Position numbers and translations under genes: made by a program. Below the pieces are notes generated by a model that saw only the letters and a program-made list of their open reading frames with translations, had not been told where the DNA came from and did not search any database. 64,000 nt of DNA, taken from positions 252,796,733 to 252,860,732 of the forward strand of contig NC_085137.1 of assembly GCF_035046485.1 (NCBI RefSeq), read 5' to 3'. Position 1 is the stretch's first letter; every line of letters starts with the position of its first letter. Below are positions 54,571 through 64,000 of the stretch, piece after piece. The stretch comes from Aedes albopictus. Taxonomy: Eukaryota > Arthropoda > Insecta > Diptera > Culicidae.

Positions 54571-54734
54571 ACGTCTCCACTAGACAGAAATGTCTTGCCA
54601 TTTTGCTGCCAGAAAGAGAAAAGGTAACAGAAATGATCAACACCGCTACTTTCCATGCAAACAGCGAGAGAACATTTCTGTCATGACACATCTGTCCAGC
54701 AAAATGGCAAGACATTTCTGTCTAGTGGAGACGT
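54571..54734. mobile_element. MITE with 38-bp perfect TIRs
   Basis: ACGTCTCCACTAGACAGAAA at the left; the whole 38-bp arm (through GCCATTTTGCTG) is mirrored exactly at 54697-54734. Confidence 0.85.
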
Positions 54735-55472
54735 CGGGTAAAAGCATACGCACTACAACTGCCCCAGAAAACCATCATCGAAACTCAGTTGCCAGCTCCA
54801 TTTATTGTTATTATCCATCTGTTTCATCAGAAATTGGGATATATCATTATCGAAATTATGCAAATGCAAATGCAACGTTTAGTTAAATATTTTATCATGT
54901 TGCATTTGCTGTTTAAAAATAATATTTGCCTATCTGTATAAAAATAGTGTTTGTTGATGTGCAACGATTTGTCATTTTTACCCTGCATTGGCAACATTTC
55001 TCGTCAGCTGATATCTTTACCCCATGCCCTTTTTCTCACAGAATCTTGTAAACAAACCATGCATAGCCTAAGCGTGACTTGCTTAGACATTGCTAGTGGA
55101 GTTTGAAATTTAACATGGGAAGATGCGGGAAGTTATCTTTGCGGGAAGTTATCTTTAAGAACGCGTCAATCTTCTGACTCTCGCGCAGTTGGACACCACA
55201 GCCAGCACAACGCTACCACACTGAGTACAAAAAGCAATATTGTTTCAACAAGTTGAACAAAATACAACAGCGCGGTCGCGCGACGGTTATTATTACATTT
55301 GATTGGCAAATAACGCTTACATTTAACAAATCAAATTGTAGTTGGTTATATTGGAGATTGTATTCAAATCCCATAACTCTGGCTGAGGTGTGTGGGTGGT
55401 TGTGCTACAGCTCGTCTGAAACAAATTGGTTAGGAAGCGGTAGGTGAGTATAAGAAAAGCCTTTTTCGACTA
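54735..55472. other. No recognisable feature
   Basis: AT-rich, no element ends or coding region identified. Short GCGGGAAGTTATCTTT is duplicated in tandem near 55127-55157. Confidence 0.45.
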
Positions 55473-56875
55473 CCGTGGAGGGCCCATATTCTGCGCACCT
55501 AAGATTTTCTCAATTTCAATCAGCTGTCATAAATTCCAAATCGAATCGATTTGGCTGAATTTTTGACCGCGCATAGCTATTAGCTTTGTAAACAAGGGAA
55601 TAATATAATTCTTATACAAAACACCCAATTTTTATGTAAAATCATGGAAATTGTAAAGTGTGTTTTTGTTCCTAATTCTGCGCACCCTTTTTTGAAATGT
55701 TCCTTATTCTGCGCACTAGTGTTCCTAATTCTGCGCACATGGGAAAAACTCTAAAAAGATAACACATTGTAATGAGAACATGATTCATAGATCAAATTCA
55801 ACCGAATTTTTCATTTTCAACTTTTATACGACATTACGACCATATTGGAACTTTGCATGTACCCAATATTGATACTACCCACTTCGATTACTAAGCAAAG
55901 TGAATTTTCATCATGATACACAAAAGTATTTGGTAGCATTAACGAATACTACTATATAAAGATTTTCAGTTATACGCATTATATGTACACTCATTAAATT
56001 TTAGTATAATTTACTTTAAAGTGCTTCTATAAAGGCAATATAAACTTTTTCGCCATGACAAGGTGGCACAATCTTTGTTTACAAACTGAGACTTCTTTCT
56101 AGTCAAACTCCAGGGTTTCCTCTGTTTAAGAAAATTCCATATAAACTCGCATTATATGTCGCATTTGACGAATGTTTACATGAATACATAAATTTTCCTC
56201 CGAGGTTGATGCAAATGTTTAAAACAAGTGGGACTAACCACTCAAACTATCGGATCAAAAATTCAAGAAGCGTAAATTAGTCCTTCAAGTTTCTAAACTA
56301 ACTTGTTAAAACGTAATTACATTCACCGGATTGCTAGAAACAGAATATCGTAGTTATAACAAACTATGGTGTTTATATGATGTTTGTTTATTAATTATAT
56401 GTTCAAAACTTAGTGTTGAAATGTCTGCGCAGAATTAGGACCACTATTTAATACCAATTCCTAATTCTGCGCAGATAAGAAGAACAAGAAGATTAAGAAA
56501 GGAAGAAGAAAACTCAATTGTTTTTTGCCGATTCTGATTCCTCGAAGACAGAAGTACAGGATGCGCATGGAAAAACAGACATTTTCTTCATTATTTATGT
56601 CGCAAAATGCTTCAGCTCATGAGGCAACTTTTTAGCAGCTTCGCAAACGGACACAGATTTCAGGCAATTTCCAGTACTTGCAACATCATTTTATTTTTTT
56701 ACAAAATAATGGTCGTTGATTTAAAAAAAATTTCTTCTCAAACTTTTTCATTACTATTGAAAAAATATTCAAAAAATATATTTGAAGCTAATATTGAACT
56801 AGTGTCCGTGATTTTGTGGTATATTCGCGAAAGTGCGCCGAATTAGGGACTGCGCAGAATTAGGGCCGGTCACGG
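55473..56875. mobile_element. TIR element with TTCTGCGCA repeats
   Basis: CCGTGGAGGGCCCATATTCT at the left and AGGGCCGGTCACGG at the right, TA on both sides. CCTAATTCTGCGCAC-type units occur near 55670, 55710, 55730 and 56460 and inverted near 56835-56860. Non-coding. Confidence 0.65.
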
Positions 56876-56949
56876 TATATGAAATGTATGAATAAGCCCT
56901 TGCAACCAAATTCTTATCTGCTCGACATTCGGTTGTCCGCTCGGTTCAA

Positions 56950-57085
56950 AAAGCGTAGACTTCGTGGCCGTGCGGCTCGCTTCCCACTGCAATCGGAGAA
57001 AACTTTTCGTAGAAAGGAACATTCTTCATTGCGCCACTCGGTGTCGTATATGCCGAACTTTCAGCTATGAAAGATATTTTGATTG
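56950..57085 (+). mobile_element. SINE fragment (family A)
   Basis: ACTTCGTGGCCGTGCGGC, then GAGAAAACTTTTCGTAGAAA and CATTCTTCATTGCGCCACT match the head and body of the SINEs at 5070 and 38813. The B-box is degenerate. Confidence 0.5.
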
Positions 57086-57091
57086 AAGTTA

Positions 57092-57218
57092 AATAACCCT
57101 TCAGGACGAGCGTTGTTGTAAAAGGAACAACACTACCAAAAACCCGAATCGCCACATACAGCGTGAGCGCGGTGCTGTTTTAGGCTCAAAGTGGCGAGCG
57201 TCCTGGAAGGTTAAATAC
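57092..57218. mobile_element. Small TTAA-type MITE
   Basis: TAACCCTTCAGGACGAGCG at the left and GAGCGTCCTGGAAGGTTAA at the right, 127 bp. The right end equals the arm termini at 1-1588. Confidence 0.65.
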
Positions 57219-57378
57219 GAAACCAAATTGATCATTTGTACAGTTTATCATCTGTTTGTTATTGACATATACAATTTCGCACTTATTACAAGACCATTGC
57301 ACTGAAAACCCGTACTTCGAATCTATTTGAAAATGTCCAAATCGCAATACTCTTCATAGCTCTTCATGAATCAAAAAG

Positions 57379-57750
57379 TATCAATAGGAAGCAATCAGTG
57401 AAGTACTAGATTGAAAGTAGTGAGCTGGATTTTTGTATGGTGAGATGATCAGTTCTCCGTTTTTGCAATGAAATGGTGCAAACAGCGTGGGTTATATGAT
57501 TCCTTGCCTAATTTGATGCTGTTTGAGCAAAAGTTTGGGTAACTGTGTTGTTGAAGTTGCAAGAAATAAATAATACAACAACGCAGTCACCCAAACTTTT
57601 GCTCAAACAGCATCAAATTAGGCAAGAAATCATATAACCCACGCTGTTTGCACCATTTTATTGCAGAAACGGAGAACTGATCATCTCACCATACAAAAAT
57701 CCAGCTCACTACTTTCAATCTAGTACTTCACTGATTGCTTCCTATTAATA
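57379..57750. repeat. Near-perfect hairpin: 175-bp arms, 22-nt loop
   Basis: 57379-57553 is the reverse complement of 57576-57750 with only a few mismatches (for example TATGATTCCTTGCC against GGCAAGAAATCATA). The loop runs from 57554 to 57575. It begins with TA and ends with TA. No coding frame. Confidence 0.9.
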
Positions 57751-58769
57751 GAGATAAGTGACATTTCATCACACGAACACTAGCTTGAATTTTTCCATAC
57801 ACAAAAATGCACGCCAATTCAAAGGCTATTCAGATTGCATATGAAAATATTACCCAACTGATTTGGGTAAAACGGCTAAATAATGATAAAACTAACAACC
57901 GGGGTAAGAGTGCACATATTTTCCCCCAAGTTTCACTACTACATCTACAAAAGAGACACGCATACATTTGAACGTGATTACCACAATAAAGCACGTGTTT
58001 TTGTGGCACACACACTGTCGTACGATTTGATGATTGATTTACAAAACAAGAACAGGAACAAGAAGAAGATGTCCAAAATAAGCTGACGAATCCTTCAACC
58101 ATAAAGGCAACTAAAGCCGTATGCACCAGAGAACTGGATACCCAAGTAACTTCAAACTTTTTTAATGCATTTTTCAACTCTTGGTGATATCCAAACCCTA
58201 AACAAGTCTAAAATATTTTACCGAGATCCTTGAAATAGTCTTCTTTTGCAAAACAAAAATTCAATTTCCTCGAGCTTTGTATTAATGGCTTTGTGGAAAA
58301 CTATGATTCAGTTTCTTAATGGTTTTATGTGAAGTCCATGAGGAATATTTTACAAGATATCTGCAAGATTCCTGGCGAGATTCTTGATGAGTTTTCTTAA
58401 ATTATTAAGCAAACTTTCCTTACCAAATTCTTACCAGACTTTTCGCATGTCTAAGACATTTCCCAAATTTTAGATTTGTTTTATTTTGTATCCAAACGCC
58501 ATCTTTAATGGTCTCTTGGCATAGATTACTTGAGACATGATTTGGTGACACCGTGAAACAGCATTCTTTTGTTTTTTTTTTTAAGATTCATATAAGTTTT
58601 CTACCGTGTTCTCGAACAGACCACTATTTAAATTCATGTAAATTTAAAATTTAGGTGAACAGTGTTGATAATTCTCGAATACATCCTATATCATCAATGA
58701 TGCGTACCAGAAGGTACCAGAAAGTATTATATACAGGTTTAATTGTTTGATAAAAATACCTATGTGGGC
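57751..58769. other. No recognisable feature
   Basis: AT-rich sequence with A/T homopolymers. Chance ORFs only. Confidence 0.45.
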
Positions 58770-59389
58770 TTAACCCTCTAATACCCAACCTCGCCTTTAG
58801 ACGGGGTATAGTTTGTGCATTTTTGTAATTTTTGTTTCGTGTAAAATCAAAATTTTTATATTTTTGGCTGATATTTAGGACTGTTTTGTATATCTCAAAA
58901 TGGTTTTTGGTGTATTTTAAAGCGCATTCAATTTTTTTTTAAATCATTGAAAAATTGATGTTTTAGTCACTTTCTAGAAGTCATTGTTTATTTTATATTA
59001 AATCGCTACAATTAACATGTTTTAAATTTTTCTCAAATCATTCTATCCTAGTTTTATAGTTTAAGGGAATCGAATACACTCATAAATTATTTTCCTTAAA
59101 ATTACACGGAAAATAAAATTTGCTATGAAAAAAAAAATAAAAATATTTCAACAATAATCATAATATCCCAAAATGTTTTCATCTCAAAAAATCCGTACCC
59201 CAAATAGGCTTCCTGGAAAAATATAAAACTGTGAGAATGTTCAAAAATAAAAATAAGAAAAATCAAAAACTGAAATTCACGAAATCGAGAATTAAAAAGA
59301 ATCATCTTCTAAAACATGTTCAAATCGATTTTAGATGACGAAAAATGATATTTACATCAAAATAAAAAATTTGGGTATTATAGGGTTAA
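58770..59389. mobile_element. TTAA-flanked MITE, 620 bp
   Basis: TTAACCCTCTAATACCCAA at the left and TTGGGTATTATAGGGTTAA at the right. The interior is almost pure A/T. Confidence 0.8.
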
Positions 59390-60540
59390 CTCTAAAAAAA
59401 CTGAATCTTGCCGTTCTACAAGAAATCCTTCATAGATCTAGTCTACAGTAAAGAAATCATTAAGAATTTCGATGAGAATATTCAAAAAATCAAGTGACAA
59501 GTTTACTATCGATCCCAATTAAGAAGAGAAATGCTCTATAAAATGCACAATAAAATAGAAAAGACATTCTCTTTTATATTTTATTTACCAGAAAAGCATT
59601 TGAAAAGTTTGAGCTATTTCAAGATGATAACTGTGTAACGAAGACAGGATTACCAATCTCCTAAAAGTCTTTCAAGTGGAATTCGTGTTGCAATTCCTAG
59701 TTTTGGAAATTATTCTGGAAGAATTTCGAAACATAATCTGCTAGACATCCTGTAATCTTATTTTAAGATTCAACAGATTTTAATCAATGATTCAAGGCAT
59801 CAGAGAATTTAGCAAGAAAATCCGTACGAATTTTAGATGGAGCTTTCAAAAGTATTTTTGGAACATAATTTTTACAAAATAAATGGTGCGCATTTCCAAG
59901 AAAAACCACTAAAAGAGTTCTAAGTGAATTTGTCGGCATTGTGGCAGACCTCTTAGAAAATTTTACTTGGAAAATTACACGATTCACGAAGGTGTTTTTG
60001 ACAATTCAGGAAAGATTATAAACTGCATTCAGATATTCCTAATACATTTACTGTACTTATTTATATCAGTATCAAAAATAATATTGCAGAACTTTTGGAT
60101 GAGTTTCTTGCTGAAGAATTTTTGCGAACAAATTTGCTGCAGTATCTGGAGTATCTCTTAGAGTAGTTCTAACTAATAAAATAAAATCCAGATGTCATCC
60201 TAACGATGTTCTAGGCGTAATGTCTTTTGAATATCCTATTTAGTTGTAATTTTGGTGTTATTTTAAAAAGAATTGTTACTTGGTCTGCTTATAGAATTTT
60301 TATCTAATTTAGGAAGTTTTTGGTGGACGTGTCAGAAGTTGTTTCCAGCACAGCGTATCAGGTAGAAGAATTTTGAAGAAATACTGCCAATATGCCTTCA
60401 ATCTATTGGAAAAAAGTTGGCGCAGTATACTTTTTTTTCTTGTTATTTTTTTTTTACTTCTTGAAAAACCAGGAAAATTCATAAAATTTAATTTCATCTC
60501 ATGAGCAAACACCATGAACCTTAGATTTACATGACCTGGA
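59390..60540. other. AT-rich low-complexity sequence
   Basis: Degenerate AAGAATTTC / GGAAATT-type text as at 49030. No gene. Confidence 0.5.
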
Positions 60541-60694
60541 ATTTTCAGTGAAAGTGACTGGAAAGTCAGGGAATTTTATTTTCAAAATTGAGTCGACACC
60601 CTGTACTAGAAGTTCAAATTAAAAATGAACCCCGTTGGTTTGCATGAGGTGTCGTTCAAACCAACGAGGGTAGACGGTAAAAGCTTGGTTCGTT

Positions 60695-60854
60695 AGGCAG
60701 CATCCATTTATTACGTAACGCTAACATTAATAATTGTCGACCGCCCTCCGTAACGCTTTTTTGTATGAAATCTCGTAAATTTTTGTATGAGCCGTAACGC
60801 TTGGCCATATTCCCCCCTCCCTCTAGAGCGTTACATAATTTGTGGACGACGCCT
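60695..60854. mobile_element. MITE, TTACGTAACGC type, 160 bp
   Basis: AGGCAGCATCCATTTATTAC at the left and AATTTGTGGACGACGCC at the right; GTAACGC recurs on both strands inside. Confidence 0.65.
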
Positions 60855-61125
60855 GAAAGCTGTATACGTGTATACCTAAACAATCTGTTAAAAATCCTAT
60901 TTTGCTCAATGTTCCAATGACAGACATTTATATTGCCTATGATCGCATATCAGTCCCATATCGACTAGATTTCCAAGCAGATGATATGCAATTTTAAAGC
61001 TGAGGCTTTTCAATAGGTAGTACGCAGATAGCAAGAAATGTCTTTGCCTATCTCGATGTGTAGGAAATTCAGGCAAGGAATCGCTCAAAAAATGGGAAAG
61101 CGTCGCTTTATTCCGGATCATAGTA
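60855..61125. other. No recognisable feature
   Basis: Spacer between two MITEs. Confidence 0.4.
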
Positions 61126-62008
61126 GGGTTCATTCAAATATTACGTAACGCAATGAGGGGAGGGAGGGGCACTGTGTAACGCTTCATACAAAATTTCAAA
61201 TTCTTCCATACAAAAGTTGTTACGTGGGGGAGGGAGGGGATCTAAAATTTTCATATTTTGCGTTACGTAATGTTTGAATGGACGGGCTTGGTGGTCTAGT
61301 GGCTACCGCTTCTGATTCGTATGCAGAAGGTCATGGGTTCAATCCCTGGCCCGTCCCTTTTCATCCTTCTTTGTATCGTTCTATCCACTTCCTCTATCTC
61401 TCTCTTTTCTCTACATATACAACTCTTGTGTATTCCTATGTTCATAGCCATCGCTAGAACCAGAAACGAATTGGAAAAAAGTCGTTTCCCTCGCTTCTAA
61501 TTTCCACTCACAGCACAGTGCGGCACAGTGTATATAACGCCTACAAGTTATGCAACCAAAGCGTGCTGTGCCGCTTGACCTTATTCACCTCATTCACCAC
61601 ACAATCTATCACTTTACGAACACTATAAAAAATAACCCCCTATCCATGGATCGCATCACCGACCCAACGGTGACTTCCAGATCTCCCATCCTTTCCGTCT
61701 AACAAATACCCCAGTCCGTGCTGGATGTGGGGATGCCGAGGTGATCTCGGTCTTTAGTAGCAACAACCAGCACACTCTAACATTCCTTCCCCTTCCCAGC
61801 TGACTATAAAAACGTGGCTGGCGCCGTTATTGATCCAAATGTATGAGCTGCTAGAATTGCACTTTGAGAATAAGTGGAGTGTCCCAGCCCTTATTCATTT
61901 GGATCTCAGTGCAATTGGTACCAGCTCAGATCAATCACGGAGTAGCAACCATTGACATGTATAGTCAGATTTGATCGATTTTGCGTTACGTAATATTTGA
62001 ATGAACCC
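61126..62008. mobile_element. MITE, GGGTTCATTCAAATATTACG ends, split by a retroposon
   Basis: The left end is mirrored at 61989-62008; GTA stands directly outside both ends. Without the insertion it is ~160 bp of the TTACGTAACGC type, related to 60695-60854. Confidence 0.75.
61281..61977 (+). mobile_element. tRNA-headed retroposon (697 bp) with 26-bp target duplication
   Basis: Head 61281-61354: acceptor-like GACGGGC...GCCCGTC, A-box-like TGGTCTAGTGG and B-box GGTTCAATCCC; the anticodon loop is too large for a working tRNA. TTTT follows. The body includes CACAGTGCGGCACAGTG and GCGTGCTGTGCCGC. ATTTTGCGTTACGTAAT and the next 9 nt are repeated on both sides (61255-61280 and 61978-62003, one mismatch). 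No poly-A tail. Confidence 0.7.
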
Positions 62009-62061
62009 GTACGGAGCTGAAACGAAACGTCAAATCAAATTTGAAGTGCATATCTCGCATA

Positions 62062-62170
62062 GGGCACTGCATGAAACTCTCTCCCTCTCTGTCACTCTTA
62101 CAGAAATTTTGTAAACAACAAGGCCAAGAAACGTCAAAATCCCATACAAAATCATAACAATGCAGTGCCC
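62062..62170. mobile_element. MITE, GGGCACTGCAT ends, 109 bp
   Basis: GGGCACTGCATGAAAC at the left, ACAATGCAGTGCCC at the right, TA on both sides. A 36-bp relative is at 31055-31090. Confidence 0.75.
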
Positions 62171-62191
62171 TAAGGTGGGTAGACTCCCACC

Positions 62192-62629
62192 AAAGTATCT
62201 AAATACCAAGGTAAGAGATTCCCGCTAATATTCACGGATTAGTAAGAAAAGGAAAAAAGCAAAAAATAGTTATGAAGTTTGCGCTGATTTGTATGGGCGC
62301 ATCACTTTTTAGCAAATTTTCTTAAGAAAATAAGCACTCCCATCTTAGAAGCAATTATTTAATTGCATCTCACTGGATTAAATGTGACCTCCATGCAATA
62401 AAACAGGAAATATCGCCATTTGAAAATCGGAACAATTCTTTTTAATTGGATCTAAACCTATTTTTTTCAGCATTTAGAAACATCCAAACTAATAAAATTT
62501 TACAAACTTTGCTGAAATAATGACATTTTTGTGTAAAAACACCAATTTTTCATAACTAACGCAGATGGTTGGTGATTCTCATTTTTGGCATTTTTCGGAA
62601 TCTCTTACCTTGGTATTTAGATACGTTGG
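62192..62629. mobile_element. Mutator-like MITE with 9-bp target duplication
   Basis: AAAGTATCTAAATACCAAGG and its mirror near 62606-62625; (A/G)CTCCCACC outside both ends. It shares ends and interior with the 46139-53017 element. Confidence 0.75.
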
Positions 62630-62680
62630 GCTCCCACCTTAGTCGCAGAAGAGGGGGAGGGGGTTCGTCAAGCCAATGCA

Positions 62681-63110
62681 CAGTGGTCCAAGAACCAGAT
62701 TTAGATTTACATACAAGGGAAGATGCGTTCAGCGCCTTCAAATGAGTTTTTAGACAAATATGATCTTCTACAAAGTTGTCCCTAATAATAAGGCCCTCTT
62801 TCCAATACGCATGAAAATAAGGGTGGTCCATATTTTCAAAGAAATTAAAAATCAAACTTTTTTATTTGCATTTCTTCTTTTGAATGCGGGCAAAAGATAT
62901 TTTTTATGTTTGCTCCAACCCGTCATATCACCTTTTCAAAAATTGATTTTTTAAGAAAGACATCTGTAACTATTGAACCAAAAAAAAACCATCTCAGCGC
63001 ACGAAACGACGCGTCTTCAAATGCTCTACAAGTGTTTCTTGGGCGACTTTGATGAAAAATCGAAACTGTAAAAGTTAATGCCAGAAAACCTGGTTTTCTT
63101 GAACCACCCT
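62681..63110. mobile_element. Possible MITE, CAGTGGTCCAAGAACCAG end
   Basis: CAGTGGTCCAAGAACCAG is roughly mirrored by CTGGTTTTCTTGAACCACC at 63090-63108. No duplication seen. Confidence 0.35.
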
Positions 63111-63545
63111 AAGGTTATTTATAAAAATATCTCTAGATCGCTCAATTTTAAAGCTACATAAAAACTGTCTTCAGCAAACTTGCTCAAAATTGATAGATCT
63201 ACAACTTTTCTGAAGAATGTATATGTTATTCTTGCAAATAAAAAAAAAAACTTATGTAATAGGTCGGCCGAGATTTGAAATGAGCTCAAAGCCAAATTTT
63301 CTCAAATCACATCTTAAGCGATGTGCGTACAGATCACTGGCGTAGTGACGGGGGGGTTAAAACTCCCCCAGAGCCAAAATTTGTGGAACAAATTTTCAGT
63401 ATAAAGCTCTGCGACGAAAAAAAAAATCAATCTACGAATACAATTACCCATTTTTGGGTGGTGCATGGAATAATCGGTTTGTTTACTTGCTACTTTCCTT
63501 GGTGTTTGACGTGTGACTGGTCAAAACCGGTGCCCGCACCCTATA
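63111..63545. other. No recognisable feature
   Basis: Contains CGGGGGGGTTAAAACTCCCCC (63350 region), a small stem. No gene. Confidence 0.4.
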
Positions 63546-63718
63546 AGGGGGCCTACACACCAGTCAAACGGTTGGTCAAACATCGTGTGGCCAAAAAACA
63601 GTTCGCTCCGATTGACGCAATGTTTGTCACAATCTATCAAACATAGCTCAAGTCTGAGCGAGTTGTTCGACCGTGCGGCCAGGTTTGACCAACCGTTTGA
63701 CTGGTGTGTAGCCCCCCT
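63546..63718. mobile_element. MITE with ~35-bp TIRs, 173 bp
   Basis: AGGGGGCCTACACACCAGTC at the left and GACTGGTGTGTAGCCCCCCT at the right; the arms include AAACGGTTGGTCAAAC and its mirror. Confidence 0.8.
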
Positions 63719-64000
63719 AAGAACTGATTAATTAATAAGAAATTATAGCTTTATAGCGTGTGACATGACAAACCATCAAACCATCAACAAACCCTGCTGA
63801 AAGATTCGGTGTACCTCGCTGCCGCTTTTATAATAATGCAGCTCATTTGGGTTGCATTATGAACATTATACAACTCAAATTAGTTGTATAATGAAAAATC
63901 ATTGCATTAAATGTGGATTGGAATTCCTTGCAGCAAGGTTGCGACCATTCATTTGCAAAAAATTACATTCATTTGCTATTATCTCAGTTCAGAAGCATGC
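63719..64000. other. Window end, no gene seen
   Basis: AT-rich; a small inverted pair (TTGCATTATGAACATTATAC and GTATAATGAAAAATCATTGC) near 63853-63907. Confidence 0.4.

Larger units (their letters stand above)
53509..60603. mobile_element. TIR element, CAGGGTGTCGACT ends, with many inserts
   Basis: CAGGGTGTCGACT at the left and AGTCGACACCCTG at the right, TA on both sides. Near both ends are GGAAAGTCAGGGAA repeats. No transposase was found in its 7.1 kb, much of which is later insertions. Confidence 0.75.
46130..60677. mobile_element. Outermost TIR element of a nested transposon island
   Basis: The left end CCGTCTACC (46130) and its continuation CCCGTTGGTTTGACCG (53028-53044, displaced by an insertion) pair with CAAACCAACGAGGGTAGACGG at 60657-60677. 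TA is outside both ends (46128-46129 and 60678-60679). Own sequence is only ~0.4 kb; the rest is inserted elements. Confidence 0.65.

Noticed and set aside
61281..61354. Functional tRNA gene
   Set aside because: Acceptor-stem and B-box matches are good, but the anticodon loop is oversized and the sequence is the head of a retroposon with target duplication.

Overview
This window is eukaryotic, intron-containing DNA from an insect, and I infer an Aedes-type mosquito. The evidence is a tRNA-derived SINE that I recognise as Feilai-like, a very high load of short TA- and TTAA-flanked inverted-repeat elements (MITEs), R1-clade and other APE-type LINE debris, an errantivirus (insect endogenous retrovirus), and a clear insect orthologue of PPWD1. 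No prokaryotic signals, CRISPR arrays or rRNA genes were seen.

Layout. 1-1588: LINE endonuclease debris between perfect inverted repeats. 1976-7086: a 5.1 kb TTAA-flanked foldback element built from ~154-bp tandem repeats in opposite orientation. 7087-12349: dispersed repeats, an eroded coding fragment, LINE pieces and a 240-bp palindrome. 12352-22498: a TA-flanked inverted-repeat element containing two head-to-tail copies of an ACTAGCTG-type repeat; a complete errantivirus (13909-21811, minus strand) with identical-looking 404-bp LTRs and open gag, pol and env has inserted in the TATATA tail of the first copy. 22501-28251: remains of the interrupted LINE, a hAT-like element, further MITEs and another LINE fragment. 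29054-45180: the only two convincing host genes. These are a small plus-strand PPxY membrane protein in four exons (29054-37366) and the minus-strand spliceosomal cyclophilin PPWD1 in nine exons (45180-37460), converging tail to tail 93 bp apart. Both carry one TE-filled intron (7.9 kb and 5.0 kb). 45181-46127: upstream region of PPWD1, with a MITE and a possible untranslated first exon of a divergent gene. 46130-60677: a multi-level nest of transposons, one inside another, including a Feilai-like SINE and a 175-bp-arm near-perfect hairpin. 60678-64000: more MITEs and a 697-bp tRNA-headed retroposon with a 26-bp target-site duplication.

How it fits together: the host genes are ordinary housekeeping or small membrane genes whose introns and flanks have been expanded by transposons. 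The most notable object is the errantivirus. It has intact reading frames, an A-AAT-TTT slippery heptamer exactly where gag must shift -1 into pol, a pyrimidine-rich splice acceptor 8 nt before env, a polypurine tract, AGTTAC...ATAATT LTR ends and a TATA target duplication. All of this points to a very recent, possibly competent insertion. Identifications rest on reading the sequence and on family knowledge; no database search was run.
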